Part shown: positions 1 through 10,106 of the stretch, one piece after another
Layout: each line of letters opens with the position of its first letter
Numbering within the stretch: the first letter of the stretch is position 1
Source: Escarpia spicata
Lineage: Eukaryota; Annelida; Polychaeta; Sabellida; Siboglinidae
Assembly: GCA_963995525.1 (NCBI GenBank)
Contig: OZ023206.1
Location: forward strand, 42,887,178-42,951,177
Direction of reading: 5' to 3'
DNA length: 64,000 nucleotides
The notes under the pieces: model-generated
Databases searched by the model: none
What the model was told of the DNA's origin: nothing
What the model saw: the letters and a program-made list of their open reading frames with translations, nothing else
Program-made: the position numbers and the translations under genes

Positions 1-28
1 TCACAGCATAACGGTATTTTAAGTGGAC

Positions 29-48
29 TTTTTTCGGCGGACGGATCC
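29..48 (+). repeat. T-tract/CGGCGG length hotspot and BamHI site (in monomer 1)
   Basis: In every monomer a short T tract is followed by a GC-rich CGGCGGAC and then GGATCC at p43-48. This is the main length-variable site of the array. Forms seen are T6 with CGGCGG (commonest), T7 with GGCGG (same length, C35 to T), T7 with GCGG (one base shorter, first at 27711-28035), T6 with GGCGG (one base shorter, from 52795 on), and T5A with CGGCGG (29665, 33248, 36506, 51818). The BamHI site is lost through G43C in monomers starting at 4891, 6521, 7499, 9129, 10107, 11737, 13367, 17605, 19887, 22821 and 24451, through G43T at 56052, and through CC to AA at 15975. Confidence 0.9.
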
Positions 49-78
49 TTAATGTGGTCTTACCCCAAATATATGTTT

Positions 79-163
79 TGCATGTTACAAATCTTCACGA
101 AGGCTAGACTGATATCAAGCTACACACATAACTAGATTAACCACAAATGGGAATGCATGTTAC
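79..163 (+). repeat. Internal direct repeat TGCATGTTAC x2 (in monomer 1)
   Basis: The 10-bp word TGCATGTTAC occurs at p79-88 and again at p154-163, 75 bp apart, and this is preserved in most monomers. Variants that break one copy include G80A (TACATG, e.g. the monomers starting at 29014, 32596, 51167 and 56378), T154C (the GAACGC class), G155A (GAATAC, 56703, 60285, 63215) and G159A (CATATT, e.g. 653 and 1957). It may be a relic of an older internal duplication or chance. No function is shown. Confidence 0.85.
110..117. repeat. 8-bp palindrome TGATATCA with EcoRV site (in monomer 1)
   Basis: A perfect 8-bp palindrome containing GATATC is present in almost every monomer. The G111A variant (ACTAATATC) breaks it in a small subclass at monomers 28036, 31618, 43673, 45954, 48234 and 50189, all in the right-hand domain. 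Other one-off changes are at 50515 (CTTATATC) and in the monomer starting at 21517 (GATATAAAG). EcoRV, like BamHI, should therefore give a ~326-bp ladder. Confidence 0.85.
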
Positions 164-178
164 CGTTTTATCTCCGTC

Positions 179-210
179 ACGTAAGTTACAAGAACATATT
201 ACGTAAGTTA
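179..210 (+). repeat. Paired ACGTAAGTTA words, 22-bp period (in monomer 1)
   Basis: Two identical 10-bp words at p179-188 and p201-210 are separated by 12 bp; the second overlaps a perfect palindrome TTACGTAA (p199-206). This segment is among the least variable parts of the monomer. Exceptions are T204A in the left-domain CGAAAG class, T209C in the GTCATAGG class, A194G in the AGAGCAT class and a private CGT-to-ATT change near 51690. The spacing is two helical turns, so paired protein binding is conceivable, but nothing in the sequence demonstrates it. Confidence 0.85.
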
Positions 211-260
211 TAGGTGTGAAAATTCATCCCCATTTGATGTTTTATCTTGTCTAAAGCAGC

Positions 261-300
261 AGTACATTCAGTACTCACGAGACAAACATGTCCCATGTCA
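261..300 (+). repeat. Short internal repeats: AGTAC pair and tandem CATGTCC/CATGTCA (in monomer 1)
   Basis: AGTAC occurs at p261-265 and p270-274 around ATTC, and a heptamer is tandemly repeated as CATGTCC at p287-293 and CATGTCA at p294-300. The AGTAC segment is nearly invariant except for G262A (26733, 42045, 45303, 46280, 47583, 49538) and A261T (56052, 59634). The heptamer pair is broken by G290A (CATATCCC), G297A (CATATCAAAG), T289A (CAAGTCCC) or C287G (GATGTCCC), all useful as variant-class markers. Confidence 0.85.
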
Positions 301-303
301 AAG

Positions 304-313
304 TGTTCGAACA
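304..313. repeat. 10-bp palindrome TGTTCGAACA (in monomer 1)
   Basis: A perfect 10-bp palindrome close to the end of each monomer. A one-base loss (TTCGAC) destroys it in 13 right-domain monomers: those starting at 30317, 30642, 33900, 34225, 37158, 37483, 39764, 52470, 53772, 58006, 60285, 62564 and 63215. Substitutions break it in others: T304A (AAAGAG) at 35854, 39112 and 41393; TTCAAAC at 44325; GAACC in the CCAGATTT class. It is a candidate protein-binding dyad only by symmetry. Confidence 0.85.
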
Positions 314-1630
314 CAATTGATGCACATCATAGCATAACGTTATTTTAAGTGAACTTTTTTCGGCGGACGGATCCTTAATGTGGTCTTACCCCAAATATAT
401 GTTTTGCATGTTACAAATCTTCACGAAGGCTAGACTGATATCAAGCTACACACATAACTAGATTAACCACAAATGGGAATGCATGTTACCGTTTTATCTC
501 CGTCACGTAAGTTACAAGAACATATTACGTAAGTTATAGGTGTGAAAACTCATCCCCATTTGATGTTTTATCTTGTCTAAAGCAGCAGTACATTCAGTAC
601 TCACGAGACAAACATGTCCCATGTCAAAGTGTTCGAACAAAATGTATGCATATCACAGCATAACGGTATTTTAAGTGGACTTTTTTCGGCGGACGGATCC
701 TTAATGTGGTCTTACCCCAAATAGATGTTTTGCATGTTACAAATCTTCACGAAGGCTAGACTGATATCAAGCTACACACATAACTAGATTAACCACAATT
801 GGGAATGCATATTACCGTTTTATCTCCGTCACGTAAGTTACAAGAACATATTACGTAAGTTATAGGTGTGAAAACTCATCCCCATTTGATGTTTTATCTT
901 GTCTAAAGCAGCAGTACATTCAGTACTCACGAGACAAACATGTCCCATGTCAAAGTGTTCGAACACAATTGATGCACATCATAGCATAACGTTATTTTAA
1001 GTGAACTTTTTTCGGCGGACGGATCCTTAATGTGGTCTTACCCCAAATATATGTTTTGCATGTTACAAATCTTCACGAAGGCTAGACTGATATCAAGCTA
1101 CACACATAACTAGATTAACCACAAATGGGAATGCATGTTACCGTTTTATCTCCGTCACGTAAGTTACAAGAACATATTACGTAAGTTATAGGTGTGAAAA
1201 CTCATCCCCATTTGATGTTTTATCTTGTCTAAAGCAGCAGTACATTCAGTACTCACGAGACAAACATATCCCATGTCAAAGTGTTCGAACAAAATGTATG
1301 CATATCACAGCATAACGGTATTTTAAGTGCAGTTTTTTTGGCGGACGGATCCTTAATGTGGTCTTACCCCAAATAGATGTTTTGCATGTTACAAATCTTC
1401 AAGAAGGCTAGACTGATATCAAGCTACACACATAACTAGATTAACCATAAATGGGAATGCATGTTACCGTTTTATCTCCGTCACGTAAGTTACAAGAACA
1501 TATTACGTAAGTTATAGGTGTGAAAACTCATCCCCATTTGATGTTTTATCTTGTCTAAAGCAGCAGTACATTCAGTACTCACGAGACAAACATGTCCCAT
1601 GTCAAAGTGTTCGAACAAAATTTATGCATA

Positions 1631-2934
1631 TCACAGCATAACGGTATTTTAAGTGGACTTTTTTCGGCGGACGGATCCTTAATGTGGTCTTACCCCAAAT
1701 ATATGTTTTGCATGTTACAAATCTTCACGAAGGCTAGACTGATATCAAGCTACACACATAACTAGATTAACCACAAATGGGAACGCATGTTACCGTTTTA
1801 TCTCCGTCACGTAAGTTACAAGAACATATTACGTAAGTTATAGGTGTGAAAACTCATCCCCATTTGATGATTTATCTTGTCTAAAGCAGCAGTACATTCA
1901 GTACTCACGAGACAAACATGTCCCATGTCAAAGTGTTCGAACAAAATGTATGCATATCACAGCATAACGGTATTTTAAGTGGACTTTTTTCGGCGGACGG
2001 ATCCTTAATGTGGTCTTACCCCAAATAGATGTTTTGCATGTTACAAATCTTCACGAAGGCTAGACTGATATCAAGCTACACACATAACTAGATTAACCAC
2101 AATTGGGAATGCATATTACCGTTTTATCTCCGTCACGTAAGTTACAAGAACATATTACGAAAGTTATAGGTGTGAAAACTCATCCCCATTTGATGTTTTA
2201 TCTTGTCTAAAGCAGCAGTACATTCAGTACTCACGAGACAAACATGTCCCATGTCAAAGTGTTCGAACAAAATTTATGCATATCACAGCATAACGGTATT
2301 TTAAGTGGACTTTTTTCGGCGGACGGATCCTTAATGTGGTCTTACCCCAAATATATGTTTTGCATGTTACAAATCTTCACGAAGGCTAGACTGATATCAA
2401 GCTACACACATAACTAGATTAACCACAAATGGGAATGCATGTTACCGTTTTATCTCCGTCACGTAAGTTACAAGAACATATTACGTAAGTTATAGGTGTG
2501 AAAACTCATCCCCATTTGATGATTTATCTTGTCTAAAGCAGCAGTACATTCAGTACTCACGAGACAAACATGTCCCATGTCAAAGTGTTCGAACAAAATG
2601 TATGCATATCACAGCATAACGGTATTTTAAGTGGACTTTTTTCGGCGGACGGATCCTTAATGTGGTCTTACCCCAAATAGATGTTTTGCATGTTACAAAT
2701 CTTCACGAAGGCTAGACTGATATCAAGCTACACACATAACTAGATTAACCACAATTGGGAATGCATATTACCGTTTTATCTCCGTCACGTAAGTTACAAG
2801 AACATATTACGAAAGTTATAGGTGTGAAAACTCATCCCCATTTGATGTTTTATCTTGTCTAAAGCAGCAGTACATTCAGTACTCACGAGACAAACATGTC
2901 CCATGTCAAAGTGTTCGAACAAAATTTATGCATA
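1631..2934 (+). repeat. Duplicated dimer (2 x 652 bp)
   Basis: Monomers at 1631 and 1957 form a pair: the first has ATATATG and GATGATTT, the second AGATG, ATTGGG, CATATT and CGAAAG. The pair is repeated at 2283 and 2609. The first members differ at p154 (GAACGC at 1631, GAATGC at 2283). A related pair recurs at 3261-3912 with a GAAC start. This is the smallest HOR in the window. Confidence 0.8.
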
Positions 2935-4890
2935 TCACAGCATAACGGTATTTTAAGTGGACTTTTTTCGGCGGACGGATCCTTAATGTGGTCTTACCCC
3001 AAATATATGTTTTGCATGTTACAAATCTTCACGAAGGCTAGACTGATATCAAGCTACACACATAACTAGATTAACCACAAATGGGAATGCATGTTACCGT
3101 TTTATCTCCGTCACGTAAGTTACAAGAACATATTACGTAAGTTATAGGTGTGAAAACTCATCCCCATTTGATGTTTTATCTTGTCTAAAGCAGCAGTACA
3201 TTCAGTACTCACGAGACAAACATGTCCCATGTCAAAGTGTTCGAACACAATTGATGCACATCATAGCATAACGTTATTTTAAGTGAACTTTTTTCGGCGG
3301 ACGGATCCTTAATGTGGTCTTACCCCAAATATATGTTTTGCATGTTACAAATCTTCACGAAGGCTAGACTGATATCAAGCTACACACATAACTAGATTAA
3401 CCACAAATGGGAACGCATGTTACCGTTTTATCTCCGTCACGTAAGTTACAAGAACATATTACGTAAGTTATAGGTGTGAAAACTCATCCCCATTTGATGA
3501 TTTATCTTGTCTAAAGCAGCAGTACATTCAGTACTCACGAGACAAACATGTCCCATGTCAAAGTGTTCGAACAAAATGTATGCATATCACAGCATAACGG
3601 TATTTTAAGTGGACTTTTTTCGGCGGACGGATCCTTAATGTAGTCTTACCCCAAATAGATGTTTTGCATGTTACAAATCTTCACGAAGGCTAGACTGATA
3701 TCAAGCTACACACATAACTAGATTAACCACAATTGGGAATGCATATTACCGTTTTATCTCCGTCACGTAAGTTACAAGAACATATTACGAAAGTTATAGG
3801 TGTGAAAACTCATCCCCATTTGATGTTTTATCTTGTCTAAAGCAGCAGTACATTCAGTACTCACGAGACAAACATGTCCCATGTCAAAGTGTTCGAACAA
3901 AATTTATGCATATCACAGCATAACGGTATTTTAAGTGGACTTTTTTCGGAGGACGGATCCTTAATGTGGTCTTACCCCAAATATATGTTTTGCATGTTAC
4001 AAATCTTCACGAAGGCTAGACTGATATCAAGCTACACACATAACTAGATTAACCACAAATGGGAATGCATGTTACCGTTTTATCTCCGTCACGTAAGTTA
4101 CAAGAACATATTACGTAAGTTATAGGTGTGAAAACTCATCCCCATTTGATGTTTTATCTTGTCTAAAGCAGCAGTACATTCAGTACTCACGAGACAAACA
4201 TGTCCCATGTCAAAGTGTTCGAACAAAATTTATGCATATCACAGCATAACGGTATTTTAAGTGGACTTTTTTCGGCGGACGGATCCTTAATGTGGTCTTA
4301 CCCCAAATATATGTTTTGCATGTTACAAATCTTCACGAAGGCTAGACTGATATCAAGCTACACACATAACTAGATTAACCACAAATGGGAATGCATGTTA
4401 CCGTTTTATCTCCGTCACGTAAGTTACAAGAACATATTACGTAAGTTATAGGTTTGAAAACTCATCCCCATTTGATGTTTTATCTTGTCTAAAGCAGCAG
4501 TACATTCAGTACTCACGAGACAAACATGTCCCATGTCAAAGTGTTCGAACAAAATTTATGCATATCACAGCATAACGGTATTTTAAGTGCACTTTTTTCG
4601 GCGGACGGATCCTTAATGTGGTCTTACCCCAAATATATGTTTTGCATGTTACAAATCTTCACGAAGGCTAGACTGATATCAAGCTACACACATAACTAGA
4701 TTAAACACAAATGGGAATGCATGTTACCGTTTTATCTCCGTCACGTAAGTTACAAGAACATATTACGTAAGTTATAGGTGTGAAAACTCATCCCCATTTG
4801 ATGTTTTATCTTGTCTAAAGCAGCAGTACATTCAGTACTCACGAGACAAACATGTCCCATGTCAAAGTGTTCGAACAAAATTTATGCATA

Positions 4891-7498
4891 TCACAGCATA
4901 ACGGTATTTTAAGTGGACTTTTTTCGGCGGACCGATCCTTAATGTGGTCTTACCCCAAATATATGTTTTGCATGTTACAAATCTTCACGAAGGCTAGACT
5001 GATATCAAGCTACACACATAATTAGATTAACCACAAATGGGAACGCATGTTACCGTTTTATCTCGGTCACGTAAGTTACAAGAACATATTACGTAAGTTA
5101 TAGGTGTGAAAACTCATCCCCATTTGATGATTTATCTTGTCTAAAGCAGCAGTACATTCAGTACTCACGAGACAAACATGTCCCATGTCAAAGTGTTCGA
5201 ACAAAATGTATGCATATCACAGCATAACGGTATTTTAAGTGGACTTTTTTCGGCGGACGGATCCTTAATGTGGTCTTACCCCAAATAGATGTTTTGCATG
5301 TTACAAATCTTCACGAAGGCTAGACTGATATCAAACTACACACATAACTAGATTAACCACAAATGGGAATGCATGTTACCGTTTTATCTCCGTCACGTAA
5401 GTTACAAGAACATATTACGTAAGTCATAGGTGTGAAAACTCATCCCCATTTGATGTTTTATCTTGTCTAAAGCAGCAGTACATTCAGTACTCACGAGACA
5501 AACATGTCCCATGTCAAAGTGTTCGAACCAGATTTATGCATATCACAGCATAACGGTATTTTAAGTGCACTTTTTTCGGCGGACGGATCCTTAATGTGGT
5601 CTTACCCCAAATAGATGTTTTGCATGTTACAAATCTTCACGAAGGCTAGACTGATATCAAGCTACACACATAACTAGATTAACCACAAATGGGAATGCAT
5701 GTTACCGTTTTATCTCCGTCACGTAAGTTACAAGAACATATTACGTAAGTTATAGGTGTGAAAACTCATCCCCATTTGATGTTTTATCTTGTCTAAAGCA
5801 GCAGTACATTCAGTACTCACGAGACAAACATGTCCCATGTCAAAGTGTTCGAACAAAATGTATGCATATCACAGCATAACGGTATTTTAAGTGGACTTTT
5901 TTCGGCGGACGGATCCTTAATGTGGTCTTACCCCAAATAGATGTTTTGCATGTTACAAATCTTCACGAAGGCTAGACTGATATCAAGCTACACATATAAC
6001 TAGATTAACCACAAATGGGAATGCATGTTACCGTTTTATCTCCGTCACGTAAGTTACAAGAACATATTACGTAAGTTATAGGTGTGAAAACTCATCCCCA
6101 TTTGATGTTTTATCTTGTCTAAAGCAGCAGTACATTCAGTACTCACGAGACAAACATGTCCCATGTCAAAGTGTTCGAACAAAATTTATGCATATCACAG
6201 CATAACGGTATTTTAAGTGGACTTTTTTCGGCGGACGGATCCTTAATGTGGTCTTACCCCAAATAGATGTTTTGCATGTTACAAATCTTCACGAAGGCTA
6301 GACTGATATCAAGCTACACACATAACTAGATTAACCACAAATGGGAATGCATGTTACCGTTTTATCTCCGTCACGTAAGTTACAAGAACATATTACGTAA
6401 GTTATAGGTGTGAAAACTCATCCCCATTTGATGTTTTATCTTGTCTAAAGCAGCAGTACATTCAGTACTCACGAGACAAACATGTCCCATGTCAAAGTGT
6501 TCGAACAAAATTTATGCATATCACAGCATAACGGTATTTTAAGTGGACTTTTTTCGGCGGACCGATCCTTAATGTGGTCTTACCCCAAATATATGTTTTG
6601 CATGTTACAAATCTTCACGAAGGCTAGACTGATATCAAGCTACACACATAACTAGATTAACCACAAATGGGAACGCATGTTACCGTTTTATCTCCGTCAC
6701 GTAAGTTACAAGAACATATTACGTAAGTTATAGGTGTGAAAACTCATCCCCATTTGATGATTTATCTTGTCTAAAGCAGCAGTACATTCAGTACTCACGA
6801 GACAAACATGTCCCATGTCAAAGTGTTCGAACAAAATGTATGCATATCACAGCATAACGGTATTTTAAGTGGACTTTTTTCGGCGGACGGATCCTTAATG
6901 TGGTCTTACCCCAAATAGATGTTTTGCATGTTACAAATCTTCACGAAGGCTAGACTGATATCAAACTACACACATAACTAGATTAACCACAAATGGGAAT
7001 GCATGTTACCGTTTTATCTCCGTCACGTAAGTTACAAGAACATATTACGTAAGTCATAGGTGTGAAAACTCATCCCCATTTGATGTTTTATCTTGTCTAA
7101 AGCAGCAGTACATTCAGTACTCACGAGACAAACATGTCCCATGTCAAAGTGTTCGAACCAGATTTATGCATATCACAGCATAACGGTATTTTAAGTGCAC
7201 TTTTTTCGGCGGACGGATCCTTAATGTGGTCTTACCCCAAATAGATGTTTTGCATGTTACAAATCTTCACGAAGGCTAGACTGATATCAAGCTACACACA
7301 TAACTAGATTAACCACAAATGGGAATGCATGTTACCGTTTTATCTCCGTCACGTAAGTTACAAGAACATATTACGTAAGTTATAGGTGTGAAAACTCATC
7401 CCCATTTGATGTTTTATCTTGTCTAAAGCAGCAGTACATTCAGTACTCACGAGACAAACATGTCCCATGTCAAAGTGTTCGAACAAAATTTATGCATA
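4891..7498 (+). repeat. 8-mer HOR copy 1
   Basis: First copy, monomers 16-23. Its first monomer has a private C-to-T (CATAATTAG, near 5022) absent from copies 2 and 3. The upstream monomer (4565) has ATATATG and TTAAACAC, unlike the eighth monomer of the HOR, so the regular array starts at this boundary or shortly inside it. Confidence 0.92.
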
Positions 7499-10106
7499 TC
7501 ACAGCATAACGGTATTTTAAGTGGACTTTTTTCGGCGGACCGATCCTTAATGTGGTCTTACCCCAAATATATGTTTTGCATGTTACAAATCTTCACGAAG
7601 GCTAGACTGATATCAAGCTACACACATAACTAGATTAACCACAAATGGGAACGCATGTTACCGTTTTATCTCGGTCACGTAAGTTACAAGAACATATTAC
7701 GTAAGTTATAGGTGTGAAAACTCATCCCCATTTGATGATTTATCTTGTCTAAAGCAGCAGTACATTCAGTACTCACGAGACAAACATGTCCCATGTCAAA
7801 GTGTTCGAACAAAATGTATGCATATCACAGCATAACGGTATTTTAAGTGGACTTTTTTCGGCGGACGGATCCTTAATGTGGTCTTACCCCAAATAGATGT
7901 TTTGCATGTTACAAATCTTCACGAAGGCTAGACTGATATCAAACTACACACATAACTAGATTAACCACAAATGGGAATGCATGTTACCGTTTTATCTCCG
8001 TCACGTAAGTTACAAGAACATATTACGTAAGTCATAGGTGTGAAAACTCATCCCCATTTGATGTTTTATCTTGTCTAAAGCAGCAGTACATTCAGTACTC
8101 ACGAGACAAACATGTCCCATGTCAAAGTGTTCGAACCAGATTTATGCATATCACAGCATAACGGTATTTTAAGTGCACTTTTTTCGGCGGACGGATCCTT
8201 AATGTGGTCTTACCCCAAATAGATGTTTTGCATGTTACAAATCTTCACGAAGGCTAGACTGATATCAAGCTACACACATAACTAGATTAACCACAAATGG
8301 GAATGCATGTTACCGTTTTATCTCCGTCACGTAAGTTACAAGAACATATTACGTAAGTTATAGGTGTGAAAACTCATCCCCATTTGATGTTTTATCTTGT
8401 CTAAAGCAGCAGTACATTCAGTACTCACGAGACAAACATGTCCCATGTCAAAGTGTTCGAACAAAATGTATGCATATCACAGCATAACGGTATTTTAAGT
8501 GGACTTTTTTCGGCGGACGGATCCTTAATGTGGTCTTACCCCAAATAGATGTTTTGCATGTTACAAATCTTCACGAAGGCTAGACTGATATCAAGCTACA
8601 CATATAACTAGATTAACCACAAATGGGAATGCATGTTACCGTTTTATCTCCGTCACGTAAGTTACAAGAACATATTACGTAAGTTATAGGTGTGAAAACT
8701 CATCCCCATTTGATGTTTTATCTTGTCTAAAGCAGCAGTACATTCAGTACTCACGAGACAAACATGTCCCATGTCAAAGTGTTCGAACAAAATTTATGCA
8801 TATCACAGCATAACGGTATTTTAAGTGGACTTTTTTCGGCGGACGGATCCTTAATGTGGTCTTACCCCAAATAGATGTTTTGCATGTTACAAATCTTCAC
8901 GAAGGCTAGACTGATATCAAGCTACACACATAACTAGATTAACCACAAATGGGAATGCATGTTACCGTTTTATCTCCGTCACGTAAGTTACAAGAACATA
9001 TTACGTAAGTTATAGGTGTGAAAACTCATCCCCATTTGATGTTTTATCTTGTCTAAAGCAGCAGTACATTCAGTACTCACGAGACAAACATGTCCCATGT
9101 CAAAGTGTTCGAACAAAATTTATGCATATCACAGCATAACGGTATTTTAAGTGGACTTTTTTCGGCGGACCGATCCTTAATGTGGTCTTACCCCAAATAT
9201 ATGTTTTGCATGTTACAAATCTTCACGAAGGCTAGACTGATATCAAGCTACACACATAACTAGATTAACCACAAATGGGAACGCATGTTACCGTTTTATC
9301 TCCGTCACGTAAGTTACAAGAACATATTACGTAAGTTATAGGTGTGAAAACTCATCCCCATTTGATGATTTATCTTGTCTAAAGCAGCAGTACATTCAGT
9401 ACTCACGAGACAAACATGTCCCATGTCAAAGTGTTCGAACAAAATGTATGCATATCACAGCATAACGGTATTTTAAGTGGACTTTTTTCGGCGGACGGAT
9501 CCTTAATGTGGTCTTACCCCAAATAGATGTTTTGCATGTTACAAATCTTCACGAAGGCTAGACTGATATCAAACTACACACATAACTAGATTAACCACAA
9601 ATGGGAATGCATGTTACCGTTTTATCTCCGTCACGTAAGTTACAAGAACATATTACGTAAGTCATAGGTGTGAAAACTCATCCCCATTTGATGTTTTATC
9701 TTGTCTAAAGCAGCAGTACATTCAGTACTCACGAGACAAACATGTCCCATGTCAAAGTGTTCGAACCAGATTTATGCATATCACAGCATAACGGTATTTT
9801 AAGTGCACTTTTTTCGGCGGACGGATCCTTAATGTGGTCTTACCCCAAATAGATGTTTTGCATGTTACAAATCTTCACGAAGGCTAGACTGATATCAAGC
9901 TACACACATAACTAGATTAACCACAAATGGGAATGCATGTTACCGTTTTATCTCCGTCACGTAAGTTACAAGAACATATTACGTAAGTTATAGGTGTGAA
10001 AACTCATCCCCATTTGATGTTTTATCTTGTCTAAAGCAGCAGTACATTCAGTACTCACGAGACAAACATGTCCCATGTCAAAGTGTTCGAACAAAATTTA
10101 TGCATA
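7499..10106 (+). repeat. 8-mer HOR copy 2
   Basis: Second copy, monomers 24-31. Every class marker of copy 1 is present at +2608 bp, including G43C in its first and sixth monomers (7539, 9169) and the CCAGATTT tails of its second and seventh. Confidence 0.93.

Larger units (their letters stand above)
1..326 (+). repeat. Reference monomer (first unit)
   Basis: First complete unit, used here as the coordinate standard p1-p326. It contains a T6 tract followed by CGGCGG (p29-40), a BamHI site (p43-48), two copies of a 10-bp word (p79 and p154), an 8-bp palindrome with EcoRV (p110-117), two ACGTAAGTTA words (p179 and p201), a tandem heptamer (p287-300) and a 10-bp palindrome (p304-313). G+C is about 38% (124 of 326 by hand count). 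It carries a private T at p223 where nearly all other monomers have C. No internal two-fold subrepeat (2 x 163) is evident by eye, although 326 bp would fit two nucleosomes. The phase is arbitrary: linked variants span the p312-p26 junction, so true amplification units need not begin here. Confidence 0.95.
1..4890 (+). repeat. Left mixed block, monomers 1-15
   Basis: Fifteen 326-bp monomers with no long HOR. Two main classes alternate: one with ATATATG at p70-75, and one with AGATG (T72G) plus A147T (ATTGGG), G159A and often T204A. Monomers at 327, 979 and 3261 begin TCAT and have GAAC at p25-28, linked to an upstream GATGCACA tail. Private changes include CGGAGGAC near 3946 and TAGTCTT near 3641. 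The monomer at 1305 has a T7 tract with ACCATAAATGG and resembles the one at 21517. Confidence 0.9.

Noticed and set aside
33..46. CENP-B box-like motif at TTCGGCGGA
   Set aside because: It matches the TTCGnnnnA half, but the required CGGG part is absent (GATC instead). A functional CENP-B box would need it, and plants are not known to use one.
43..48. Engineered cloning site (BamHI) in a vector or construct
   Set aside because: The site is part of every satellite unit, varies naturally (G43C, G43T, GGATAA), and no vector sequence is present.
1..326. Monomer as two 163-bp half repeats
   Set aside because: Only short words (10 bp at p79 and p154; 10 bp at p179 and p201) repeat, with spacings of 75 and 22 bp. 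There is no sustained similarity at a 163-bp offset by eye.
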